Made by a program: the position numbers and the translations under genes. Under the pieces are notes generated by a model that saw only the letters and a list, made by a program, of their open reading frames with translations, was not told the origin of the DNA and did no database searches. DNA of 64,000 nt, from positions 62,001-126,000 of the forward strand of contig DATMGU010000133.1 in the NCBI GenBank assembly GCA_035555315.1, in the 5' to 3' direction. Origin of the DNA: DATMGU01 sp035555315. Its GTDB lineage: Bacteria; Pseudomonadota; Alphaproteobacteria; ATCC43930; CGMCC-115725. Each line of letters opens with the position of its first letter. Position 1 is the first letter of the stretch. This document shows, one piece after another, positions 1 to 9,173 of the stretch.

Positions 1-14
1 GCCTTGTGTTTGCG

Positions 15-683
15 TCAGAGACCGAGCAAGCCCGGCAGGCCGCCGATATCGGAGATCTCGTGATAGCCCCAGAAGGGGATATTCGGCTCGTGCCCGCGGG
101 CGACGAGCACCTTGTCGCGGATGCCGATGTCGTTCGCCGATAGCAGGTCGTAGCGTGGGCTGGAGGAGACATGCAGCAGGTCTTCCGGATTGCAGCCGAG
201 CTGACCGATCATGTACTCGAACGCCTGCAGGCGGGGTTTGTAGGCCTGTGCCTGTTGCGCGGTGAACACGGCATGGAACGGCGCCTCCAGCTTGGCGACG
301 TTGCTGTGGATCTGGTCGTCCGAGGCGTTGGAGAGGATCACGAGCGGGAATTCCTTCGCCACCCGCTTCAGCGGTTCCGCCACGTCGGGATGCGGTCCCC
401 AGCCGGGCACGGCGTCGTAGAAGCTGCGCGCCTCCGCCGGGGTGAAGTCGATGCGGTACTTTCGGCAGCTGCGTTCGACCGCGGCGGCCAGCACTTCGGC
501 ATAAGGCTTCCAGGTGCCCAGCACCTCGTCGAAGCGATAGGCCGAGAAATCCTTGACGAATTGGTCCATCCGCTCGGCCGGGACGCGGTCGGCGAAGATC
601 TCCCGCGCCATCTCGCCCATCCGGAAACGGGTCAGCGTGCCGTAGCAGTCGAAGGTGATGTATTTGGGTCGAAGAGCGGACAT
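15..683 (-). CDS. HAD-superfamily hydrolase, L-2-haloacid dehalogenase (type II)-like
   Basis: 222 aa, the usual size for a type II haloacid dehalogenase. Motif I, FDCYGTL, at residues 11-17 supplies the nucleophilic Asp in the DxY form typical of dehalogenases rather than the DxD of phosphatases. A serine/threonine motif II (VILSNAS) lies near residue 117 and a downstream HVSSS...D element fits motif III/IV. The fold is therefore clear. The substrate is not: many relatives act on small phosphates or are uncharacterised. It is transcribed leftward just downstream of a DAO-type flavoenzyme on the same strand (77 bp gap), so the two may be co-transcribed. A second HAD protein lies at 3737-4462, so the oxidase and the Lrp regulator are bracketed by two HAD genes. 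Confidence 0.85.
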   Translation of the reverse strand: MSALRPKYITFDCYGTLTRFRMGEMAREIFADRVPAERMDQFVKDFSAYRFDEVLGTWKPYAEVLAAAVERSCRKYRIDFTPAEARSFYDAVPGWGPHPDVAEPLKRVAKEFPLVILSNASDDQIHSNVAKLEAPFHAVFTAQQAQAYKPRLQAFEYMIGQLGCNPEDLLHVSSSPRYDLLSANDIGIRDKVLVARGHEPNIPFWGYHEISDIGGLPGLLGL

Positions 684-760
684 CGATGCTTATCCCTATC
701 GCGTGGTCGGAGGTCGCGCCCCGGAACCGGGACGGATGGCTGTGTGTCGGCGTCGGCTCG

Positions 761-1858
761 TCAGTATCCGGCGGCCCATCGCGCCAGGTCGGTCGCCGAT
801 TCGGCGCCGTCGAAGCAGGCGACGATACGCTGTCCCAGCAACGGGCCGAATTTGAACATCTGCCCGTCGCAATTGGTCACCACCAGCGCGCGGCCGTGCT
901 GTTCCAGCCGAAAGCGGCGGCTCGCATCCATGACGTAATAGCCGACGAAAAAGCGCAGCGGGCGATACCCATCCGCCTCGCGCAGGACGTCGCGAAAGCC
1001 GCTCAGCACGCCCTCCGCGTCATCCACCCCGGCCTCGAAGCCATCGCGCGGGCTGCCCGGGCGGCGATGCAGCCCATAGCCGAATTTGAGCTCGGCGCCG
1101 AGCACGCCCGGCAGGGTATAGGTCCCGCGATCACCGATCGAAGCGATCGCGGGGGCCGCCTGCCAGCTTGCCGCGAAGGCGGCGGGCGGCTCGACATAGC
1201 AGAGCGCCTGGCGCATGCGCGGCAGCGCGTCGTATCGACCGGGGAACAGATCCTGGAGCCAGGCGCCGGCGGCGACCACGACCAGATCGCCCTCGATCGT
1301 TTCTCCGGACTCAAGCGTCACGCGACCGGCGGCGGTGTCGATGCCCGCCACATGCGTCCCGGACCGCAGGACACCGCCCCGCGCCGCGACCCAAGCGGCG
1401 AGGTCGGCGACGATCCTTCGGGCCATCAGCGGACCGGCCGGGCCGGCCAGCACGCCGGTCGCACCCGCCGGGAGCGTGAGATGCGGGCATAGCGCCTCGA
1501 TCCCGCGCCGATCGAGCACCTCATGCGCGACGCCGAGCCGGCGGAACGTGTCGAGCGTGACAGCGGCGTAGTCGCCCGGCCGTTCGCTGATCGCGATCGC
1601 GCCGGTCTCGGCATAATGCCGCGTGCCGAGATCCTGCCAAAGCGCGTTCCAACCATGAAACGCCTCGGCCACCATGCGCGTGTAGCCATCCGCGGCGCCG
1701 TAATGCGGGCGGATCATGCGGGTATCGTCACAGGAGGCGGCCTGTGGATTGGGAATCGCTCCCTGCTCCAACAGGACGATTTGATGGCCCGCCTTCAGGG
1801 CGGCTCGGGCCACCGACAGCCCGACGATGCCACCCCCGACGATCACGATCCGAGCCAT
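761..1858 (-). CDS. FAD-dependent oxidoreductase of the glycine/D-amino-acid oxidase (DAO) family
   Basis: 365 aa from the ATG at 1858. The open frame extends 40 codons further upstream, but the dinucleotide-binding motif GGGIVGLSVA begins only seven residues after this ATG, as is usual in the family. An Asp/Glu-ended second beta strand (LLEQG) and an early substrate-loop region (DDTRMIRPHYG) resemble sarcosine and N-methyl-amino-acid oxidases. The predicted reaction is oxidation of a secondary or primary amine at the alpha carbon using O2 or another acceptor. The substrate is unknown. It is divergent from the GNAT gene, with a 240 bp spacer in which I saw no convincing site. The nearby Lrp-type regulator would fit amino-acid control, which is inference. 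Confidence 0.85.
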   Translation of the reverse strand: MARIVIVGGGIVGLSVARAALKAGHQIVLLEQGAIPNPQAASCDDTRMIRPHYGAADGYTRMVAEAFHGWNALWQDLGTRHYAETGAIAISERPGDYAAVTLDTFRRLGVAHEVLDRRGIEALCPHLTLPAGATGVLAGPAGPLMARRIVADLAAWVAARGGVLRSGTHVAGIDTAAGRVTLESGETIEGDLVVVAAGAWLQDLFPGRYDALPRMRQALCYVEPPAAFAASWQAAPAIASIGDRGTYTLPGVLGAELKFGYGLHRRPGSPRDGFEAGVDDAEGVLSGFRDVLREADGYRPLRFFVGYYVMDASRRFRLEQHGRALVVTNCDGQMFKFGPLLGQRIVACFDGAESATDLARWAAGY

Positions 1859-2098
1859 TATGTCCTTCCACACCGCGGAAATGCCGCATGGTAGGGGAGC
1901 GCACTGGCCTTGTCCCACCGCTCTCTCTCGCCAGAAAGCGGCTTCTGCCATTTTGCGGCGATATTCGGCATCTTGCACTTTCCCAGCACGGTATTGGTGC
2001 CGGGGGCCGCGAGCGGTGACCCCGCGCTATGGATGCCACGGGGTCGCGATGGGCGACACCGGGCAAGCGGGAGGGCGTTGAGCGTGTCTGAGGCCCCT

Positions 2099-2944
2099 AT
2101 GTCAGAGCTTCCCGTGCTGCGCCCGTTGGAAGCGTCCGACCTCACCGGGGCACAGGCACTCTCCGCCGTCGTCGCCTGGCCGCATCGGGTGGAAGACTGG
2201 CGCTTCGTCCATCGCCTCGGTGTCGGCGTGGCGGCGGAGCATGCGGGGCACTTGGTCGGCACCGCCATGGGCTGGACGTACGGTGTGCACCACGCGGCAC
2301 TCGGCATGGTCCTCGTGGCACCGGCGATGCGTGGCCTGGGTCTCGGCCGGAAGCTGACGGAAACGATGATCGACAGGCTGGGTGAGCGGTCGATCCTGCT
2401 GAACGCCACCGAATCGGGTGCCCCGCTTTATGCCCGGCTCGGCTTCCGGGCGGATGGCTTGGTGCGGCAGCATCAAGGTGCCGCCTTCTCGGTCGAGCTT
2501 GTGCCGCTGAGCGCGGGCGAGCGGATCCGGCCGATCGGCCGCAGCGACGGCGCGGCACTGGCAGCGCTGGATACCGCCGCCTCGGGCCTGTCGCGCGGGC
2601 CGCTGCTCGATGCGCTGATCGAGACGGCGGACGGCGTCGTGCTGGATCGCGAGGGAGAGGTGATGGGCTTCGCGCTGCTCCGCCGGTTCGGTCGCGGCCA
2701 TGTCATCGGTCCGGTGGTCGCCCCGGATGCGTCGAGCGCGCGTGCGTTGATCGCCCAGTGCGTCGCCAGCAGCAGCGGCGGATTTCTCCGTATCGACGTG
2801 CCCGAGGACAGCGGCCTCTCCCCCTGGCTGGACCAGCTTGGGCTCGGCGAGGCGGGGACCGCCACACCGATGATCCGGGGGGCGGCACCTCGGACCGATT
2901 CGGCGATACGCCGCTTCGCGCTGGTCAGCCAGGCACTCGGCTGA
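2099..2944 (+). CDS. GNAT N-acetyltransferase with C-terminal Acetyltransf_18 (YitH/HolE-like) domain
   Basis: 281 aa from the ATG at 2099. The frame is open for 63 codons before it, but those residues do not look like protein of this family. The N-terminal half carries the acetyl-CoA pyrophosphate loop of GNAT motif A (APAMRGLGLGRKL, near residues 78-90) and a typical YARLGF strand near residue 110. The C-terminal half, from about residue 140, looks like the second, acyl-CoA-independent GNAT fold (Acetyltransf_18) seen in YitH/HolE proteins. The acceptor is unknown. It stands alone on the plus strand, followed after 152 bp by the Lrp-type regulator. Confidence 0.8.
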   Translation: MSELPVLRPLEASDLTGAQALSAVVAWPHRVEDWRFVHRLGVGVAAEHAGHLVGTAMGWTYGVHHAALGMVLVAPAMRGLGLGRKLTETMIDRLGERSILLNATESGAPLYARLGFRADGLVRQHQGAAFSVELVPLSAGERIRPIGRSDGAALAALDTAASGLSRGPLLDALIETADGVVLDREGEVMGFALLRRFGRGHVIGPVVAPDASSARALIAQCVASSSGGFLRIDVPEDSGLSPWLDQLGLGEAGTATPMIRGAAPRTDSAIRRFALVSQALG

Positions 2945-3096
2945 CTCCGTCGCCCCGGCCTGCCACCGACCCGTTCGAGGGTCCGCGACCCCGGCGAGCG
3001 ACGCCATTGACTGCCCCCGCCTGTCAGCTACGCTCCGGCGTGCCGAATTGCCGACATCATTGTGCGCTGGGGCATCCAGACATCGAGGAGTAGTGG

Positions 3097-3594
3097 ATGG
3101 TCTCTGGGCTGCCCAAATTGGATCGTATCGATATTCGTATCCTGGCTTACCTGCAGAAGAACGGGCGAGCGACCAACGTCGAATTGGCTGAAGCGGTCGG
3201 GCTTTCCACCAGCCCCTGCCTCACACGGGTCAGGCGCCTCGAAAAATCCGGCTATATCGGCGGCTATGGGGCGCATATCCAGATGCAGAAGCTGGGTCAC
3301 ACCATGATCGTCTTCACCGAGGTCACCTTGGCCGACCATCGGGCCGATGATTTCTCCCGCTTCCAGGCACGCATCCGGATGATCGACGAGATCATCGAAT
3401 GCTATCTCGTCAGCGGCGGCTACGATTACCTGTTGAAATTCATGACCAGGAATATCCAGCATTATCAGGAGACGATCGAATTTCTCCTGTCGCTCGACAT
3501 CGGCATCGAGAAGTATTTCAGCTACGTGGTCATCAAGCCGGTCTTCACGAAGCATCACTACCCGCTGGAAAGCCTCTTCCTAACCAAGGAATGA
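3097..3594 (+). CDS. Lrp/AsnC-family transcriptional regulator
   Basis: 165 aa. The winged helix-turn-helix lies at about residues 7-60, with LDRIDIRILAYLQKNGR leading into the recognition helix (STSPCLTRVRRLEKSGYI). The RAM ligand-binding domain follows (residues 70-150) and includes the usual glycine-rich turn VSGGYDYLLK. A strong Shine-Dalgarno site, GAGGAG at 3085-3090, six bases before the ATG, fixes the start. Proteins of this size usually act as local regulators responding to an amino acid. The flanking amine oxidase and HAD genes are the natural candidate targets, but I could not identify a binding site. Confidence 0.92.
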   Translation: MVSGLPKLDRIDIRILAYLQKNGRATNVELAEAVGLSTSPCLTRVRRLEKSGYIGGYGAHIQMQKLGHTMIVFTEVTLADHRADDFSRFQARIRMIDEIIECYLVSGGYDYLLKFMTRNIQHYQETIEFLLSLDIGIEKYFSYVVIKPVFTKHHYPLESLFLTKE

Positions 3595-3736
3595 GGTGCC
3601 GGCGCCGTCGACTTTGCCGCGACGCGGGTGCTCACGGCATTCTCGGCTCGGCGCGGGCCCGCATTCGGCGGACAATGCCGTCGCCGATGGCGTATGCCGT
3701 GAACCGGTAAACTCATTTCGAGCAGGGATACGGATC

Positions 3737-4462
3737 ATGGCGCGGGAACCCAAGGTGCTGACTTTCGATGTCGTCGGCACACTGATCGATTTCGAGCGCG
3801 GCATGCTCGATTATATTCGGGCCGCTTGCGGTCCCGCGGCCGCCGCGATGGACGACGATACGTTCCTCGCCGAATACCGCCGCACACGCGGCCAGCCGAA
3901 GACGCATCGTTTTCCGGACGATCTCGCTCGCGGTTACCGCGAGTTCGCACCGGTTCTTGGTCTGCCCGTCGATGACGCGATCGCGCAGGGCTTCGCGCAA
4001 TCAGTGCGCAACTGGCCCGCCTTCCCCGACTCGGTCGCGGCGCTGAAACGCCTGGGCAAGCGCTACAAGCTGGTGGCGATGACGAACGCGCAGCGCTGGG
4101 CCCTCGATTTCATGGAGGAAACCTTGGGGCGGCCGTTCCACGACACCGTCACCGTCGACGACGCGCTGTGCGAGAAGCCGGATCCGAAATTCTTCGCCTT
4201 CACGCGCGGCCGGCTAAGCCGCGACGGCTTCGCGCAGGACGACATTCTGCATGTGGCGCAGAGCCAGTATCATGACATCGGCGTGGCGCGGTCGCTCGGT
4301 TATACCGTCTGCTGGATCGAGCGGCGGCAGGGGCAGAACGGCTTTGGCGGAACGCTGCCCGTCGCATCTATGACCACGCCCGACTACCATTTCGCAACGC
4401 TCGCCGAGCTTGCCGACCTGGCCGAGAGCGGGGAACTCCGGATGATGCCCTCCGCCAGCTGA
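3737..4462 (+). CDS. HAD-superfamily hydrolase, haloacid-dehalogenase-like, second copy
   Basis: 241 aa from the ATG at 3737; the frame is open back to 3596 but the HAD motif starts only here. Motif I is FDVVGTL at residues 8-14, so the Asp nucleophile is present while the +2 residue is Val rather than the Tyr of true dehalogenases. The MTNAQRW motif II (near residue 115) and a Lys in the CEKPDPKFF segment complete the active site. It is related to, but not a recent duplicate of, the HAD gene at 15-683. It follows the Lrp gene by 142 bp on the same strand and may be its target. The substrate is unknown, and a phosphatase or phosphonatase role is as likely as dehalogenation. Confidence 0.82.
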   Translation: MAREPKVLTFDVVGTLIDFERGMLDYIRAACGPAAAAMDDDTFLAEYRRTRGQPKTHRFPDDLARGYREFAPVLGLPVDDAIAQGFAQSVRNWPAFPDSVAALKRLGKRYKLVAMTNAQRWALDFMEETLGRPFHDTVTVDDALCEKPDPKFFAFTRGRLSRDGFAQDDILHVAQSQYHDIGVARSLGYTVCWIERRQGQNGFGGTLPVASMTTPDYHFATLAELADLAESGELRMMPSAS

Positions 4463-4485
4463 TGGAGCGCGCGGCATCGCCACCC

Positions 4486-7400
4486 TTAGCGCGGCTCGTC
4501 GGCCCCTTCCCAAGCGGCGGCTAGCGCCAATCGGGCTAAAGCCGGAAGCGATGTCGAGCCGGTTTTCTTCATGATCGACGCGCGGTGGTTCTCGACGGTA
4601 CGCTGGCTGATGCCGAGATCGGCGGCGATATTCTTGCTGGGGTGGCCCGCGAGGACCAGTTCCATGATCTGGTGCTGTCGCGGCGTGAGCAGCGCCAGCT
4701 GGTAAACCGCGGTCTCGCGCCAGGCGAACAGCTTGCTCGAATCCCGCGACTGTTCGAGAGCGCGCTCGATGCTGGCGAGCAGATCACCGCTGCCGATCGG
4801 CTTCTCGATGAAATCGGAAGCGCCCGCCTTCATGGCTTGAACCGCCATCTTCACGTCGCTCTTGCCGGTGATCATGATGGCGGGCAGCCGATGGCCCTCG
4901 TCATTGAGCCGCTTCAGCAATTCGAGCCCATTCATTTCGGGTAGATAGGCATCGACCAAGAGGCATGCCTCGCGACCTGGACGATAGGCGTCCAGGAACG
5001 CCTCGCAACTCGCGTAATCCTCCACGGCCCTGCCCTCTTCCTCGAGCACGCTGCGAATCCCCTTGCGGACGTGACTGTCGTCATCGACGACGAAGATGAC
5101 GGGCGACCCGTTGATGCCGGCCGTTTCCGCGGCGTGTGGCGCGCGCGCATGCGCCGCGGGCCGCGAGATCGGGAGCAGACGTTGAACGGCTTGCGTCAGC
5201 TCCTTCAACTTCACCGGTTTGTTGAGTTGCACGCAGTCCTGATGGGCGATATCGCGCAATGTCCCGGTCGATATGTCACCGGTCAGGATAATCACCGGGA
5301 TCTGGTAATGAAGCTTTTCCCGGAGCTTCAGGGCGGCTTGGAGCCCGTCCATGCCGTTTGGCAGATTGTAGTCCGCCAGGATGAGATCCGGCCTGATCGC
5401 CCCCCGCCCCATCAAATCCAGCGCAGCGATGCCATTCGGCACCGTCGCCGTGAGATGCCCCTCATCCGTGAGAAACTGCTGGAGGAGGTCGCGCACGTCG
5501 GGATCGTCCTCGACGACCAGGATCGTGCCGGTACGGCGAGCACCGTCGACGCTTCTGTCATCTCGATGGCGTTCAAGCTGGGACACTGTTCCGCTTGGGG
5601 GAAGTTTGACTTCGATCGAGAAGACCGATCCCTTGCCTGGGTGCGACCGGACCCGTACCGGATGCCCCAGCAAATTCCCCAAACGCTGCACGATGGAGAG
5701 GCCGAGACCGAGGCCGAGGCTCCGTTCGCGCGCGGCGTTGTCGATCTGGTGGTATTCCTCGAAAATCGCCTTGAGTTCTTCGGCGGGAATCCCGATCCCA
5801 GTGTCCCAGATCTCGATGCTCAACACGCCTTCACGCCGACGGCAGCCAAGCAGCACCTTGCCATGCTTGGTGTATTTCAAGGCGTTCGAGAGGAGGTTGC
5901 GAACCATCTGCTCGAGCAGACGCGGATCGCTGTATATCGAAAGGCCGCACGAAACCACGCGCAGGCTAAGCCGCTTCGCTTGCGCGTGGTAACTGAATTC
6001 CTCCCTCAACCGGTTCAGCACGTCGTCGACCGGGAAACTGCTCATATCGGCGCGGACGACACCGGCCTCGATCTGGTTTATATCGAGCAGCGCGTTCAGC
6101 ATGCCCGACATGGCGCTCAACGTCTCGTCGAGCCGCGTCACCAGTTTCTGTTCTCGCTCCCCTTTGACGATCTTTGCCAAGAGCCCCTGCAGCAAGGCAA
6201 GCGTTTGCAGCGGTTGGCGGAGGTCATGGCTCGCGGCGGAGAGAAAACGGGACTTCGCGACATTCGCCAGCTCCGCATGCTGCTTGGCCGTCTCCAACGC
6301 ATTGGCGACATGCCTGCGCTCGGTGATGTCGGTAAAGGTGATGATGACGCCCCCCACCCCGTCGTCCTGGGTGCGGTAGGGCAAGACGCGACGGATGTAC
6401 CAGGCGCCGGTCTGGGCTTTGATCTCTCGCTCGATCGGCATCAGGGTCAGCAGCACCGTTCGCGCATCGGTCAAAAGCGCGCCGTCCGGCGCCAGCGAGC
6501 TGAGATCCGCGAGCGGCCGCCCGACATCGCCGGGAATGACGCTGAAGAGTGATTTGGTGGCCGGCGTGAAGAAGCGGATATGGAGGTCGGTGTCGAGGAA
6601 CATCGTCGCGATATCAGTGCTATACAACACGTTTTGCAGATCGTTCGCTGTCGTGCGATGCCGATCGAGGGTTTCCTGAAGCTGGCTGTTGAGGGCGGTA
6701 AGCTCCTCGTTGAGCGACTGCAATTCCTCTTTGGAGGTTAGCAGCTCCTCGTTCGTCGATTGGTATTCCTCATTGACGGACAATGCCTCTTCGTTGATCG
6801 CCCGCTGCTCCTCGCTCGAAATCTCGAGGTTGCGGATGGCTCCCCGCAGTTCCGTTTTCGTGGCTTCGAGTTCCAGCTCAAGGTCGGCGACCCGCGGAAT
6901 GCTCCGCGCCGTGACCGGGAGGCCCTGTTTCTGCTCCTGCATCGGTTGCTCGATGAAGCAGATCAACAGGAGCTTTTCGCCGTCGCTTAACACCGGCTGT
7001 ACGTCGATACTGAACGAAGCCGGGTGGCCGTCGTGGCTCATCCGACCGCCGGCGACGGTGATGCGCGCGTTATCCTGACTGGCCTGTTGGATTGCCGACC
7101 TCAATTTGGTGCGTGCCCCCTGGCGCACCATGGCAAGCAGATCATGGGTGGGCTGGCCCGGCGCCACGCGCAGAAAACGGTCCGTCGGCCCCAAGGAATA
7201 CAGGCACTCATGCTTGTGGTTGATGAGGACCGCCGCCGGCGCATGGGTCTCTATCACCAGCCGTCGACAAAGATCGGCAAGCGCCGCTTGGCGCGACGGC
7301 GCTTGGATTGCCCGGGAGGGAACGCGTGCGCCCTCACCGGCGCTCATCGAAAAACCGAATTCTCCCGGTCGGCTGCGGCCGATGTGCCGGTAGAGCCGGG

Positions 7401-9003
7401 CCGGCTTGGAAATCACCTCGAAACGGCCGTGGTTGTTGCCGACCGTCTCCGAGCTGCCAAGCAGCAGAATGCCGCCTTCGCGCAGCGAGAAATGGAAGAC
7501 CGCGACGACCTTAGCCTGTGCCTCGGGGGTCAAATAGATCAGCAGGTTGCGACAGGAGACCAGGTCGAGACGCGAGAAAGGCGGATCGGCGAGCACGTCC
7601 TGTACCGTGAAGATCACCGTCGCGCGCAGCTCGGGCAATATCCGGTATTTGCGGTCTTCCTTCGTAAAGAAGCGGGCAAGCCGCTCCGCCGACAGATCCG
7701 CCTCGATCGTTTCCGGATAGAGCCCCTCCCGGGCGCTCGCTACCGCGTCCGGGTCGACATCCGAGGCGAAGACTTGCAGCTTGACGTTGCGTTTCGACGC
7801 CGTGATCTCCTCGCGGAAGAGCATGGCAAGGGAATAAGCCTCCTCGCCCGTGCTGCAGCCCGCGATCCAGATGCGGAGGGGCTGATCGGGCGTCTGGTGC
7901 TGGACCAGGTCCGGGATGACCGTCTCCGCCAACAGATTGAACACCGTCGGATCGCGGAAGAAGCTGGTGACATTGATGAGCAAGTCCTTGGCGAGAAGAT
8001 CGAGCTCGCCGGTGTCGCGCCGCAGCAATTCGAGATATCGGCCGCTGTCGTGGGTCTCGATCGCCGCCATCGCCATCCGCCGTTCGATCCGGCGCTGCAG
8101 CGTACCCATTTTGTAGAGCGTGAAATCATGGTTGGTTTTGGTACGCAGGAGATCGATGACCTGGGGCAACCAATCCTCGGCCTTGGCTTGCGACACCGAA
8201 CCGTTGCGAGCACGGACCATTTGCCTGTCGTATGTGACGAGTTCCGCGGGAATCTTGGCCACCGGCAGCACGAGGTCCACGGCGCCCGTCATGATCGCAC
8301 TGCGCGGCATGCCGTCAAAGCCGGCCTCCTCGGGGTCCTGCGCGATGACGAGCCCGCGGTTTTCCTTCACGGCCTTGAGCCCAAGGCTTCCATCGGCCCC
8401 GGTTCCCGAAAGGATCACGCAGACCGCGCGCGCGCCATATTCCCCGGCCAGCGAGTGCAGCAAGAAATCGAAAGGCAGGCGCGCACCGTGACGCTCTTGG
8501 GGTTGCGAGAGGTGCAAGTCGCCGCCGCGGACGGAAAGATAGGCGCCAGGCGGGATGACATAGAGATGGTCGCGCTCGACCGGCATGCCATCCGCCGCTT
8601 GCCGCACGGTCATCGGCGTATGGCCGACCAACAGGTCCACCATCATGCTTTCGTGGGTCGGGTCGAGATGCTGGATCAGGATAAACGCCATGCCGTTGCC
8701 GGCGGGCAGCGCACCCACGAGCTTCCTGCAGGCATCGAGACCGCCGGCGGAGGCACCTACGCCAACGACCAGGAAGTCCTCGGGATAGTGGGGCGGGCCG
8801 GGCACCGGAAGCGAGCGCCGGCTCGCATGCGGCCTGGCCGCTTTGGCGTCTTGCGGGCGCTTTTCTGGCTTTGTCAAATTATTCTCGAATATTCGCCGCC
8901 CGGTGGACTGCCGGAGGTAATCGTAACACAGCTTTTCTACCACAGCGATAGTCGGACGACATGGATACCCTGGATTGGACGGGGATCCGTCTGAGTAGTT
9001 CAC
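4486..9003 (-). CDS. CheB-CheR-PAS-histidine kinase-REC-REC-LuxR fusion protein
   Basis: 1505 aa from a GTG at 9003; no nearer Met precedes the first domain. In order: a CheB-type methylesterase domain (about 78-265) with GASAGG Ser, QHLDP His and GTGADG Asp; a CheR methyltransferase domain (about 285-555) with the AdoMet motif AGCSTGEEAYS; a long Gln/Glu-rich coiled coil (about 700-790); a PAS domain; a HisKA domain with H-box SHDLRQPL; an HATPase with NALKYT and GIGIP motifs; a first receiver (VVEDDPDV); a second FixJ-like receiver (VDDDSHV, acceptor VDAYLPEMNG); and a LuxR/FixJ helix-turn-helix (1438-1500, LTPRQHQIMELV). No membrane segment was seen, so it is probably cytoplasmic. CheB/CheR-kinase fusions are known in alphaproteobacteria. 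Ending one in a complete FixJ-type transcription factor puts sensor and DNA-binding output in one chain. The target genes are unknown. Confidence 0.92.
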   Translation of the reverse strand: MNYSDGSPSNPGYPCRPTIAVVEKLCYDYLRQSTGRRIFENNLTKPEKRPQDAKAARPHASRRSLPVPGPPHYPEDFLVVGVGASAGGLDACRKLVGALPAGNGMAFILIQHLDPTHESMMVDLLVGHTPMTVRQAADGMPVERDHLYVIPPGAYLSVRGGDLHLSQPQERHGARLPFDFLLHSLAGEYGARAVCVILSGTGADGSLGLKAVKENRGLVIAQDPEEAGFDGMPRSAIMTGAVDLVLPVAKIPAELVTYDRQMVRARNGSVSQAKAEDWLPQVIDLLRTKTNHDFTLYKMGTLQRRIERRMAMAAIETHDSGRYLELLRRDTGELDLLAKDLLINVTSFFRDPTVFNLLAETVIPDLVQHQTPDQPLRIWIAGCSTGEEAYSLAMLFREEITASKRNVKLQVFASDVDPDAVASAREGLYPETIEADLSAERLARFFTKEDRKYRILPELRATVIFTVQDVLADPPFSRLDLVSCRNLLIYLTPEAQAKVVAVFHFSLREGGILLLGSSETVGNNHGRFEVISKPARLYRHIGRSRPGEFGFSMSAGEGARVPSRAIQAPSRQAALADLCRRLVIETHAPAAVLINHKHECLYSLGPTDRFLRVAPGQPTHDLLAMVRQGARTKLRSAIQQASQDNARITVAGGRMSHDGHPASFSIDVQPVLSDGEKLLLICFIEQPMQEQKQGLPVTARSIPRVADLELELEATKTELRGAIRNLEISSEEQRAINEEALSVNEEYQSTNEELLTSKEELQSLNEELTALNSQLQETLDRHRTTANDLQNVLYSTDIATMFLDTDLHIRFFTPATKSLFSVIPGDVGRPLADLSSLAPDGALLTDARTVLLTLMPIEREIKAQTGAWYIRRVLPYRTQDDGVGGVIITFTDITERRHVANALETAKQHAELANVAKSRFLSAASHDLRQPLQTLALLQGLLAKIVKGEREQKLVTRLDETLSAMSGMLNALLDINQIEAGVVRADMSSFPVDDVLNRLREEFSYHAQAKRLSLRVVSCGLSIYSDPRLLEQMVRNLLSNALKYTKHGKVLLGCRRREGVLSIEIWDTGIGIPAEELKAIFEEYHQIDNAARERSLGLGLGLSIVQRLGNLLGHPVRVRSHPGKGSVFSIEVKLPPSGTVSQLERHRDDRSVDGARRTGTILVVEDDPDVRDLLQQFLTDEGHLTATVPNGIAALDLMGRGAIRPDLILADYNLPNGMDGLQAALKLREKLHYQIPVIILTGDISTGTLRDIAHQDCVQLNKPVKLKELTQAVQRLLPISRPAAHARAPHAAETAGINGSPVIFVVDDDSHVRKGIRSVLEEEGRAVEDYASCEAFLDAYRPGREACLLVDAYLPEMNGLELLKRLNDEGHRLPAIMITGKSDVKMAVQAMKAGASDFIEKPIGSGDLLASIERALEQSRDSSKLFAWRETAVYQLALLTPRQHQIMELVLAGHPSKNIAADLGISQRTVENHRASIMKKTGSTSLPALARLALAAAWEGADEPR

Positions 9004-9043
9004 CGTCTTCGAAAATCGCCGGTGACAAATGATTATATCGTCG
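8990..9043. repeat. Degenerate upstream repeat, copy A
   Basis: Copy A shares three ordered blocks with copy B (9766-9816): a tctgagtagtt block (8990-9000), an atcgccggt block (9015-9023) and a ttat...cgtcg block (9033-9043). It overlaps the GTG start of the large kinase. Its minus-strand TATAAT at 9037-9032 could be the kinase -10 box. A shared regulator site or an old duplication are both possible. Confidence 0.4.
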
Positions 9044-9173
9044 TCTTAGGTAGTTTCCGGGCCTGACGCGACGCACCGCCATGCGATAAGCTTGATACTT
9101 TCGATAGTTTGCCAAGCACCTTCGGTGTCGGTTTCCACATAGTCGAAAGAGGCGTCGAAATTCGAAGGTTCAC

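Noticed and set aside
7024..8994. Long plus-strand open frame of 656 codons opposite the giant kinase fusion
   Set aside because: It is antisense to clear CheB/CheR coding sequence and its Arg/His-rich translation has no recognisable motif.
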